Shown here: piece after piece, positions 1 to 6,750 of the stretch
Numbering within the stretch: position 1 is the first letter of the stretch
Layout: the number at the start of each line of letters is the position of its first letter
Origin: M0108 sp049654905
Lineage (GTDB): Bacteria > Pseudomonadota > Gammaproteobacteria > Chromatiales > Chromatiaceae
Length of the DNA stretch: 11,412 bases
Reading direction: 5' to 3'
Assembly (NCBI GenBank): GCA_049654905.1
Contig: JBASIS010000095.1
Location: 1 to 11,412, forward strand
Notes under the pieces: model-generated
Databases searched by the model: none
The model's input: only the letters and a program-made list of their open reading frames with translations
Told to the model about the DNA's origin: nothing
Program-made: the position numbers and the translations under genes

Positions 1-2
1 CC

Positions 3-1709
3 GCTGCCCCTCCCGCTTCCGCCAGGGTCGCCGAGGCGGCACCCCCCTCGCCCCCACCCCACACCCCCCTCGTCGAGTCACCAGCCCCCGGCCTCCCGCC
101 AGAACCCGAGGCGGAGCCAAGGCCCGCGCCACCCCAGGAGGAGCCGGAATCCGTCCACCTGGTGGAACCCCTCCCCTACGAACCAGCCCCCGCGCCGAGC
201 CCGGAGCCCTCGCCCTACGCCTACCAGGGCCCCAGTCTCTATGTAGTGCAGATTACCCCGGAAATGGCGCCGGTGGCCAAGGTCGGCGGCCTGGGTGACG
301 TGGTCTTCGGTCTGTCACGAGAATTGGCCATCCGGGGTAATCATGTCGAGATCATCCTGCCCAAGTACGACACCCTGCGCTACGACCACATTTTTGAACT
401 GCATGTCGCCTTCCAGGATCTCTGGGTGCCCTGGTACGAGGGAGCCATTCACTGCACTGTCTTTTTTGGTTTTGTGCATGATCGCAAATGCTTCTTCATC
501 GAGCCCCACTCCCCGGACAACTTCTTCAACCGGGGTGCCATTTACGGCTTCAGCGACGATCTCTTGCGCTATGCATTCTTTTCCCGCGCGGCCATGGAAT
601 TCCTGTTCAAGTCCGGCAAGCACCCCGATGTCATCCACTGCCACGACTGGCAGACGGCCCTGGTGCCAGTCTTCCTGTTCGAGATCTACCAGCACCTGGG
701 GATGACTCATCCGCGCGTCTGCCTCACCATCCACAACTTCAAGCACCAGGGGATTACGGGCCAGGAAACCTTGCGCGCCACGGGTCTGCGCCGGCCCGAC
801 TACTTCATGGACTACCACCGGCTGCGTGACAACCACAACCCGCAAGCGCTGAATCTCCTCAAGGGCGGCATTGTCTACGCCAACTTCACCACCACGGTAT
901 CGCCGCGCTACGCCTACGAGACCCGCGACCAGGGCCAGGGCTTCGGCCTGGAGCCGACCCTCCACACCCATCACCTGAAATATGGTGGGGTGGTCAATGG
1001 CATCGACTATGACGTCTGGAACCCGGAGGTCGATCCCCTCCTGCCCACGCGCTATGGCATCGAGTCCCTGGATGCTAAATACGATAATAAGCGCGCCCTG
1101 CGTCACCGGCTGATGCTGGCGGACAACGAGAAGCCCATCATCGCCTTCATTGGCCGGCTCGATCCCCAAAAGGGCCTTGAACTGGTGCGCCACGCCATCT
1201 TTTATGGCCTGGAACGGGGTGCCCAGTTCGTCCTTCTCGGTTCGAGCCCGGATGCCGGCATCAACGCCGATTTCTGGGGGCTGAAACGGATGCTGAACGA
1301 CAGTCCCGACTGCCATCTGGAGATCGGCTTCGACGAGGAACTGTCCCACCTCATCTACGCTGGCGCCGATATGATGCTGGTGCCCAGCCAGTTCGAGCCC
1401 TGTGGTCTGACCCAACTCATCGCCCTGCGTTATGGCACCATTCCGGTCGTGCGCTCCGTAGGCGGTCTGGCCGATACCGTCTTCGACAAGGACCATGCCC
1501 AGCGCCCCCTCCATGAGCGCAACGGCTACAGCTTCCTGAACTACGACCAGGCGGGCCTGGAATCTGCCCTGGGCCGTGCCATCGCCTGCTACTACCACCA
1601 CCCCGATCACTTCCGGGAGTTGATGAAGAACGCCATGCGCACCGATTATTCCTGGAACGTGCCGGGCAAGGATTACCTGAACATCTACAACTACATCCGG
1701 AACAAATAG
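3..1709 (+). CDS. glgA: glycogen synthase, ADP-glucose type (GT5), 5'-partial with Pro-rich N-terminal extension
   Basis: Transfers glucose from ADP-glucose to the non-reducing end of alpha-1,4-glucan in cytosolic glycogen synthesis. Numbering from the GTG at 162: residues 26-260 form the starch-synthase catalytic (GT5) domain and about 320-480 the second Rossmann (GT1) domain. Visible motifs are the ADP-glucose-binding KVGGLGDV (K40), HCHDWQTAL (H161), TVSPRYAYE, VVNGIDYDVWNP, GRLDPQKGLE and PSQFEPCGLTQ, where E412 matches the catalytic glutamate. All key residues are present. The core from residue 25 is about 490 aa, a normal GlgA length. The frame has no stop from base 3, adding 53 codons of Pro/Ala/Glu-rich sequence that runs on unbroken past the GTG, and no ribosome-binding site precedes that GTG. 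I therefore read the GTG as internal and the gene as starting left of the window. It ends in TAG, 15 bp from the convergent PEBP gene. Function is near certain; the true start is unknown. Confidence 0.95.
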   Translation, partial: AAPPASARVAEAAPPSPPPHTPLVESPAPGLPPEPEAEPRPAPPQEEPESVHLVEPLPYEPAPAPSPEPSPYAYQGPSLYVVQITPEMAPVAKVGGLGDVVFGLSRELAIRGNHVEIILPKYDTLRYDHIFELHVAFQDLWVPWYEGAIHCTVFFGFVHDRKCFFIEPHSPDNFFNRGAIYGFSDDLLRYAFFSRAAMEFLFKSGKHPDVIHCHDWQTALVPVFLFEIYQHLGMTHPRVCLTIHNFKHQGITGQETLRATGLRRPDYFMDYHRLRDNHNPQALNLLKGGIVYANFTTTVSPRYAYETRDQGQGFGLEPTLHTHHLKYGGVVNGIDYDVWNPEVDPLLPTRYGIESLDAKYDNKRALRHRLMLADNEKPIIAFIGRLDPQKGLELVRHAIFYGLERGAQFVLLGSSPDAGINADFWGLKRMLNDSPDCHLEIGFDEELSHLIYAGADMMLVPSQFEPCGLTQLIALRYGTIPVVRSVGGLADTVFDKDHAQRPLHERNGYSFLNYDQAGLESALGRAIACYYHHPDHFRELMKNAMRTDYSWNVPGKDYLNIYNYIRNK

Positions 1710-1724
1710 GGATCGATCGCTCCC

Positions 1725-2201
1725 TCAAGCCTGCTTACGATAGGTCCCCACCAACTCCGTCCTGGCCAGGATGTGGCCCTCCATGGCCACGAGGAGTTCG
1801 TTTTTCTGGGGGGTACCCAGATCCGGCAGCCGGGTGTCCAGGGCGTAGAGGATATGGAAATACCGGTGCTGGCCGACGGGCGGGCAAGGTCCGCCATAAC
1901 CAGTACGGCCCCAACTATTGAGTCCCTGGCCAGTGCCCGGCGGCAGTTGCTCTTCCCGCAGGCCGGCCGGGAGTCCCGTGCATTCCGGGGGCAGGTTGTA
2001 GAGCACCCAGTGATCCCAGACCATGCGTGGCGCCTGGGGATCGGGGGCGTCGGGGTCATCGATCAGCAGCACCAGGCTCTCGCAATCCACCGGAACCCCA
2101 CTCCAGGTCAGATCGGGTGAGACATTGTCACCCTCGCAGGTGTGGCGGCTCGGAATATCGCCGCCCTCGGCAAAGGCGGTTGAAGTCAGGGTCAGGCTCA
2201 T
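1725..2201 (-). CDS. YbhB/YbcL family Raf kinase inhibitor-like protein (PEBP family)
   Basis: A 158-aa protein, the usual length of the bacterial phosphatidylethanolamine-binding protein (PEBP) family. The family signatures appear in order: SPDLTW (28-33), DDPDAP (48-53), WDHWVLYNLP (62-71), GYGGPCPP (101-108) and HRY (112-114). Together they form the anion-binding pocket of the fold. There is no signal peptide, so it is probably cytosolic. The bacterial members have no firmly established role; the Raf-kinase link comes from eukaryotic homologues. The ATG start at 2201 is supported by a purine-rich GGAAGAGGA about 10 bases upstream. It is transcribed alone, convergent with glgA and divergent from the EF-G paralogue, so it does not belong to either neighbour's operon. 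Confidence 0.93.
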   Translation of the reverse strand: MSLTLTSTAFAEGGDIPSRHTCEGDNVSPDLTWSGVPVDCESLVLLIDDPDAPDPQAPRMVWDHWVLYNLPPECTGLPAGLREEQLPPGTGQGLNSWGRTGYGGPCPPVGQHRYFHILYALDTRLPDLGTPQKNELLVAMEGHILARTELVGTYRKQA

Positions 2202-2374
2202 CGCATCTCATCCTCTTCCAAGGTCGTTTTCGTGCATCTATAGCCAGTTTATAGACTAAGCAAGCGCTATCGTCATCCCGCCTGCCGGTTAGGATATACT
2301 TCGGCCGGTGGCCGCCGCCCAACCGCGAGGCGCCATTTTCACCAACCCCGCACCCTGCTTGGAAGGTTTGCTCC
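2202..2374. promoter_or_regulatory. divergent intergenic region between the PEBP gene and the EF-G paralogue
   Basis: These 173 bp separate two divergent genes and must carry both promoters. For the minus strand, a TATAGA -10 (complement of 2237-2242) sits 15 bp from a TTGCTT -35 (complement of 2258-2263), a slightly short spacer. For the plus strand, TATACT at 2295-2300 could be a -10 element, but no good -35 lies 16-18 bp upstream. GGAAGG at 2361-2366 is the ribosome-binding site for the ATG at 2375. The local AT-rich patch at 2230-2275 contrasts with the GC-rich surroundings, as expected for promoter DNA. The exact boxes are uncertain. Confidence 0.35.
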
Positions 2375-4423
2375 ATGTCTGATTACAATGCCGAGGACGT
2401 CCGCAACATTGCCCTGGTTGGTCACGCCGGTTCTGGCAAGACCACGCTGGTCGAGGCCCTGCTCGCCGCGACGGGGGTGATCCCCGCGCCGGGTAGCGTG
2501 GCCAGGGGCACCACCGTCTGTGACTACGACCCCTTGGAAAAAGAGCACCGGCACTCGCTCGACATCGGCATCACCAGCTTCAACGCCCATGGCAAGCATG
2601 TGAATTTGCTGGATACCCCGGGCTTTCCGGACTTCCTGGGCCGCAGCGTATCCGTGCTGCCGGCGGTGGAGACGGCGGCGGTGGTCATCAACGCCCAGGC
2701 GGGAATAGAGCGGATCACCCAGCGCATGATGACGGTCGCGAAGGATCGCCAGTTGTGCCGCCTCATCATCATCAACAAGATCGATGCCGAAGGGGTGGAC
2801 CTGGAAGGCCTCACGGACCAGATCCGCGACACCTTCGGACCCGAATGCCTGCCCATTAACCTACCGGCGGATGGCGGCAAAGAGGTTGTTGATTGCTTCT
2901 TTCAACTCAGCGACTCGCCCACCGATTTCTCGAATGTCGCCGAGGCTCACAGCCGCATCCTCGACCAGGTGGTCGAGGTGGACGAGGCCCTGATGGAAAT
3001 CTACCTGGAGCAGGGTCAGGAATTGCAACCAGAGCAATTGCATGACCCCTTCGAGAAGGCCCTGCGCGAGGGACACCTCATCCCCATCTGTTACATATCC
3101 GCCGAGACCGGCGCCGGTATTCCGGAATTGCTGGAGATCCTGGTCCGCCTCATGCCGAACCCCTCGGAGGGCAATCCGCCCGCCTTCATGAAGGGCGAAG
3201 GCGCCAGCTTGACCCCCGTATTGATCAAACCGGACCCCAACCTGCACGTCCTGGCCCATGTCTTCAAGATCATCAACGACCCCTTCCGTGGCAAGCTGGG
3301 CATCTTCCGCATCCATCAGGGCCGCGTCACCCCCAACAGCGCCCTATTGATCGGCGACGCCCGCAAGCCCATCAAGGTCACTCACCTCTACCGGCTCCAG
3401 GGTAACGAGCAGGTCGAGGTCCAGGAGGGCGTGCCCGGCGACATCCTGGCCATCGCTCGGGTGGACGATGTCCACTTCGACGCCGTGCTCCACGACTCCC
3501 ACGACGAGGACCATCACCACCTCCGTTCCATGGAGTGCCCGGTACCCCTCTACGGCCTCGCCATCACCCCCAAAAAGCGCGGGGACGAGCAGAAGCTGAC
3601 GGACGCCTTGCACAAACTCGAGGCCGAGGACCCCTGTTTTCACGTCGAGCACAATGCCTCCACCAACGAGACAGTCATGCGGGGCCTGGGCGAATTGCAC
3701 ATGAAGGTCCTGCTGCGGCGCCTGTCCGATCAATTTCATGTCGAGGTGGATACCCGCCCGCCGAGCATTCCCTATCGCGAGACCATCTCCGCCAAGGCCG
3801 AGGGTCATCATCGCCACAAGAAGCAGACCGGTGGCGCCGGCCAGTTTGGCGAGGTCTTCCTGCGCATCGAGCCCCTGGAGCGCGGCGGGGGCTTCGAATT
3901 CGTGGATGCGGTGGTGGGTGGCGCCATCCCCAACCAGTTCATCCCCTCGGTGGAGAAGGGCGTGCGCCAGCTCCTGGAGGAGGGCGCCATCGCCGGCTTC
4001 CCGCTCCAGGACGTCCGCGTCACCCTCTACGATGGCAAGTTCCACCCCGTCGATTCCAAGGACATCGCCTTCGCCACCGCCGGGCGCAAAGCCTTTATCG
4101 AGGCCATCGACAAGGCCAGGCCGGTGATTTTGGAGCCCATCGTCAAGATCCGCATCCTGGCCCAGAACAGCGCCATGGGCGACCTGGCGGGTGACCTCTC
4201 GGGCCGCCGGGGACGGGTCCTGGGCAGCGATGCCACCAACATGGGTCAGATTGTCATCAACGGCGAAGTGCCCCTCGCCGAACTCGAGGGTTACGAATCC
4301 CGCCTCAAGTCCATCACCGGCGGCGAAGGTACCTACGCCATGGAACTCAGCCACTACGAGGCCGTGCCGCCCAACATTCAAAAGGAACTCCAGGACGCCT
4401 ATCAGCGTAACGAGGTGGACTGA
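2375..4423 (+). CDS. elongation factor G-like protein (EF-G paralogue, FusA2/EF-G-2 type)
   Basis: A 682-aa translational GTPase with the full EF-G domain order. The G domain has G1 GHAGSGKTT (16-24), G3 DTPGF (80-84), G4 NKID (134-137) and a G5-like ISAETG. An EF-Tu-like domain II follows, then domains III-V including the domain IV region around 470-600 and the C-terminal ferredoxin-like fold. It departs from canonical EF-G at two catalytic places. The switch I motif RGITI is replaced by HRHSLDIGI, and the DTPGH histidine that positions the hydrolytic water is Phe84. Both changes recall the EF-G-2 paralogue group described in Thermus, so this is unlikely to be the housekeeping fusA. It may assist translocation or another ribosome step under particular conditions; that is inference. 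The ATG start has GGAAGG 8 bases upstream. The PIN-domain gene follows 95 bp downstream on the same strand. Confidence 0.93.
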   Translation: MSDYNAEDVRNIALVGHAGSGKTTLVEALLAATGVIPAPGSVARGTTVCDYDPLEKEHRHSLDIGITSFNAHGKHVNLLDTPGFPDFLGRSVSVLPAVETAAVVINAQAGIERITQRMMTVAKDRQLCRLIIINKIDAEGVDLEGLTDQIRDTFGPECLPINLPADGGKEVVDCFFQLSDSPTDFSNVAEAHSRILDQVVEVDEALMEIYLEQGQELQPEQLHDPFEKALREGHLIPICYISAETGAGIPELLEILVRLMPNPSEGNPPAFMKGEGASLTPVLIKPDPNLHVLAHVFKIINDPFRGKLGIFRIHQGRVTPNSALLIGDARKPIKVTHLYRLQGNEQVEVQEGVPGDILAIARVDDVHFDAVLHDSHDEDHHHLRSMECPVPLYGLAITPKKRGDEQKLTDALHKLEAEDPCFHVEHNASTNETVMRGLGELHMKVLLRRLSDQFHVEVDTRPPSIPYRETISAKAEGHHRHKKQTGGAGQFGEVFLRIEPLERGGGFEFVDAVVGGAIPNQFIPSVEKGVRQLLEEGAIAGFPLQDVRVTLYDGKFHPVDSKDIAFATAGRKAFIEAIDKARPVILEPIVKIRILAQNSAMGDLAGDLSGRRGRVLGSDATNMGQIVINGEVPLAELEGYESRLKSITGGEGTYAMELSHYEAVPPNIQKELQDAYQRNEVD

Positions 4424-4518
4424 GGAGCCCCGGGGCGGCGAGGGCCAGGCGGGCAACCCCCGACCCCCGTCGCCATCAAGGGCCCCACCAGCCGACCACC
4501 AGAGGGAGGCGACCGAAC

Positions 4519-5154
4519 ATGAATCGCTTTGTCCTCGATACCAGCCTCTTCACCAATCCCGATGTCTTTCGCGCCTTTGGCCCGGATGCCCAGGAGGCCA
4601 TTCGTGTCTTCAGCCGCCTGGCGCGGGCCACGGGGCGCGACTTCTTCATGCCGGGCTCCGTTTATGAGGAACTCGGTAAGATCAAGGACCTGTCCGAGGT
4701 CGGGGCGGACTTTGAATCCGTGGTTCGCCTGCGCTCGCCACGGAAACACCAGATCACCATCCCGGGCACCCTCCTCTACGAACTCATCGAGGAGGTGCGT
4801 TATCGCATCGACCGGGGGCTGCGAATCGCCGAGGAGGCGGCCAAGGAGGCAGCTCAGTCCCTGGAAGACCCCGGCAAGCTCATCAACCGGCTGCGGGGGC
4901 GCTATCGCGAAGCCCTGCGCCAGGGCATCCTCGATAGCAAGGAGGACGTGGACGTGCTGCTGCTCTCCTTCGAGCTCGACGCCACCCTGGTGTGCGCCGA
5001 CGAGGGGCTGCGCAAATGGGCGGACAAGGTCGGTATCGAGGTCATCCATCCCTTGAATTTCCGCGCCATCCTGGAAAAGCTGATCGAGGTGCCCGGCAGT
5101 TCCCCAGGACCCTCAGTCCAGGAGCGAGGCGCCCCGGAAGAGTTGATGCAGTAA
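4519..5154 (+). CDS. RNA ligase partner protein, PIN-like domain (MJ_0950 family)
   Basis: A 211-aa protein whose opening, VLDTSLFTNPDVF, is the typical first beta strand of a PIN-like nuclease fold, with acidic D7. Other acidic positions suited to a metal site are E50/E51, D143/D145 (in DSKEDVDVL) and D161/E162 (in CADEGLRKWADK). The ordering and length match the family known as 'RNA ligase partner', found in nearly the same genomes as the Pab1020-type RNA ligases. That ligase is indeed its convergent neighbour, which strongly supports the call. The biochemical activity of the family is not established; RNA cleavage or substrate presentation for the ligase is inference. A helical Ala/Glu-rich segment (about 100-135) and a loose Pro/Ser tail (190-211) are visible. 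The start is set by GGGAGG at 4504-4509, 9 bases before the ATG. The last 42 bp overlap the ligase gene tail to tail. Confidence 0.88.
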   Translation: MNRFVLDTSLFTNPDVFRAFGPDAQEAIRVFSRLARATGRDFFMPGSVYEELGKIKDLSEVGADFESVVRLRSPRKHQITIPGTLLYELIEEVRYRIDRGLRIAEEAAKEAAQSLEDPGKLINRLRGRYREALRQGILDSKEDVDVLLLSFELDATLVCADEGLRKWADKVGIEVIHPLNFRAILEKLIEVPGSSPGPSVQERGAPEELMQ

Positions 5155-6213
5155 CCCGGTCAGCTTGGGCACCTCCTTCTCGAACTCCAGCACCCAATAG
5201 CCCCCCTCCTCCTCCAGGCGCCGCTGGGCCAGATGGGTATGGCCCAGAATGGCGCGCAGATGGGCCATGAAGGCGATGGCGTTCTCCCGGTGGCGGAAAC
5301 GGCAGCGAAAGTTGTGAAAGACATGGCCATCGTGCTTAAAAAGGGCCACCGATCGCCCCAGACCTTCCAGAAAGGCCCGGCCCAAATCACGGTGCAGACG
5401 GTCGTCGGGCACCCGCCCGGCTTCATCCAGGTACAGCGCCAGGCGCAATATGCGGCCCGTAAAGAAGTCCCCCGGCAACTCCACCGTATCTTCCGCCCGC
5501 ACGGCGATGTCATAGACACCGGACCAGGCGGTCACGAACTTGGTGCGATGCCCCCCGGGGGCATCCTCCTTGAAAACCGCGCCCTCCCGCCCCTCCGCGT
5601 CCAGTTGCTCCACGACGCCGAGTACCGCCGGCCAGTCCGCCGCCCTGAACCGGCCGAAGGTCCGGGCGGTCGGCAGGGCAAAGGCCTCGCACAGTTCCCG
5701 CCGCTCGGCCTGGGGGAGAAAGCCCGGCTGGCCCAGGCGCATCATGTCGAAGACGAAAAGCTGAACATCCTGGGTGATGAAGGAGGGACCGCCCTGGGTA
5801 TAGGGATTATCCGGCCCCGCGAGCTCGGCGCACAGCACCAGGTCCGGATGGGCCTCGAACAGGGCCGGGGGGATAAACTCAGGCACCCGGTCGGTGGCAA
5901 AGGGACAGACATAGCCGCCCCGCGATAAGGCCAGCATTTCCCCGTTGGAGCAAAAGACGCGGACATTGAAGCCATCGATCTTCTCCTCCATCCAGAAGGG
6001 TCCGGCAAACTGCTGGGCCAGCCCCTGTTCCAGGCGGAAGATCCGGCCGATGCGGGGATAGCCCGGGATGAGGTGGCCCCGCCAGGCCAGGGTCCCCTTG
6101 GGGTAACCGCGAAAATCGTCCGTCAGACGCAGATAGCGGCGGTCGCCATGGGCCTCCCAACGGACCTTGTGGCGTTCAAGCGCCTCGGGAAAAGGATCGG
6201 GGGGAATAGGCAT
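5113..6213 (-). CDS. ATP-dependent RNA ligase, Rnl3 / Pab1020 family
   Basis: A 366-aa nucleotidyltransferase that would seal RNA 5'-phosphate and 3'-hydroxyl ends through an enzyme-AMP intermediate. The superfamily motifs are in order: motif I EEKIDGFNVRV with the adenylated lysine K78, the SRGGYVCPFATDR segment (97-109), motif III/IIIa LCAELAGPDNPY (E130), motif IV EGREGAVFKED (207-217), and motif V HRTKFV with K225. The 130 or so residues after motif V correspond to the C-terminal dimerisation region of the homodimeric archaeal enzymes (Pyrococcus Pab1020, Methanothermobacter RNA ligase). Length matches the family. The physiological substrate of this family is unknown; archaeal members circularise RNA in vitro. 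No clear Shine-Dalgarno sequence precedes the ATG at 6213, so the start is less certain than the identity. It faces its PIN-like partner with a 42-bp 3' overlap. The upstream region is shared with a divergent small gene. Confidence 0.92.
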   Translation of the reverse strand: MPIPPDPFPEALERHKVRWEAHGDRRYLRLTDDFRGYPKGTLAWRGHLIPGYPRIGRIFRLEQGLAQQFAGPFWMEEKIDGFNVRVFCSNGEMLALSRGGYVCPFATDRVPEFIPPALFEAHPDLVLCAELAGPDNPYTQGGPSFITQDVQLFVFDMMRLGQPGFLPQAERRELCEAFALPTARTFGRFRAADWPAVLGVVEQLDAEGREGAVFKEDAPGGHRTKFVTAWSGVYDIAVRAEDTVELPGDFFTGRILRLALYLDEAGRVPDDRLHRDLGRAFLEGLGRSVALFKHDGHVFHNFRCRFRHRENAIAFMAHLRAILGHTHLAQRRLEEEGGYWVLEFEKEVPKLTGLLHQLFRGASLLD

Positions 6214-6303
6214 TGTTCGGTCGCTAGCCCGGATCTAAGCTTAAAACCAATGGTATACAATGACCAGATGACCACCCCGCCCGCCGAGAGGAATCCCCAC
6301 GCC
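6214..6303. promoter_or_regulatory. divergent promoter region with extended -10 for the small coiled-coil gene
   Basis: On the plus strand, TGGTATACA (6251-6259) is an extended -10 (TGn plus TATACA); the overlapping TACAAT also fits, placing the transcription start near 6266. No good -35 is seen, as is common with extended -10 promoters. AGAGG at 6287-6291 then serves the ATG at 6304. GTATAC (6253-6258) is a palindrome, so a minus-strand promoter for the RNA ligase may share the same melted region; the boxes on that strand (TTGTAT, 17 bp, TAGATC) are weak. Confidence 0.4.
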
Positions 6304-6675
6304 ATGCCCCACACCCCTCAGCCCCGTCTGACCCGCCTGGCCCTGTTCGCGGCCGTCCTCATGGGCGGCGCGGCCTTTCTGTACATGGTCAAGCTCATGC
6401 ACGACATGACCCTCCACATCAGCCAGATGACCACCGACATCAGCGCCATGTCCGCCAACATGGGCAAGATGCAAACCGATATGGCCTCCCTGGCCCGGGA
6501 CGTGGGCGATATGCGCCAGCAGGTCGCCTCCCTGCCCGGCATCGCCGCCGACATGCAGCAGATGCGCGTGACCCTGGGCCGCATGTCCGGCCTGTTCGGT
6601 GGCGGCGAAACCCTGCGCCAGGCCAACCCCGTCGAGATGATGCAGCAGTTAGTGCCGGGCGCCGACCGGCGCTAA
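6304..6675 (+). CDS. small membrane-anchored methionine-rich coiled-coil protein, unknown function
   Basis: I do not recognise a family. With the ATG at 6304 it is 123 aa. A short basic N-terminus leads into one hydrophobic segment (about 11-30), then a run of heptads from M35 to L97. In nearly every heptad, Met or Leu at the first position and a hydrophobic residue four later give the spacing of a coiled coil (M35, M42, M49, M56, L63, M70, L77, M84, L91). LPG at 77-79 should kink the helix. Methionine makes up 16 of 123 residues. The topology suggests a single-pass inner-membrane protein with a periplasmic, probably oligomeric, coiled coil. I chose 6304 because AGAGG lies 12 bases upstream and the extended -10 at 6251-6259 would start transcription near 6266. 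The in-frame ATGs at 6250 and 6268 are then at or before the transcript start, and the open frame further upstream only mirrors the RNA ligase gene. It converges on the GH17-GT2 gene. Confidence 0.75.
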   Translation: MPHTPQPRLTRLALFAAVLMGGAAFLYMVKLMHDMTLHISQMTTDISAMSANMGKMQTDMASLARDVGDMRQQVASLPGIAADMQQMRVTLGRMSGLFGGGETLRQANPVEMMQQLVPGADRR

Positions 6676-6688
6676 AGGCGCCATCGCC

Positions 6689-6714
6689 CGGACCGGGGTC
6701 CGCCCTTCGGGGCG
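6689..6714. terminator. stacked GC hairpins between convergent genes, one with a TTCG tetraloop
   Basis: In the 75-bp gap between convergent stops, CGGAC/GTCCG forms a 5-bp stem around CGGG (6689-6702 region). Directly after it, CGCCC (6701-6705) pairs with GGGCG (6710-6714) around TTCG, a c(UUCG)g-type stable tetraloop. A GGCGCC pair at about 6678-6683 and 6711-6716 could close a larger structure. No T-run follows on either strand, so intrinsic termination is only possible, not shown. Confidence 0.35.
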
Positions 6715-6750
6715 CCGGAGTCCGGAAACGCGCGCCTCCCGGGCGCCCCC

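Noticed and set aside
315..1610. 431-aa open frame on the minus strand across glgA
   Set aside because: It is an antisense shadow of a clearly recognised gene, with no domain motifs and low-complexity Val/Gly/Ala composition typical of GC-rich mirrored frames.
1707..1740. Terminator between glgA and the PEBP gene
   Set aside because: Only a short GGGA/TCCC pairing around a GATCGATC palindrome is present, with no T-run; too weak to list.
3344..4456. 370-aa minus-strand open frame under the EF-G paralogue
   Set aside because: Mirror of the coding strand; no recognisable motifs, while the plus-strand frame has complete EF-G domains.
6073..6303. N-terminal 77 codons extending the small coiled-coil gene into the RNA ligase gene
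   Set aside because: This part mirrors the conserved ligase N-terminus and lies upstream of the extended -10 at 6251-6259; the ATG at 6304 with AGAGG upstream is the better start.
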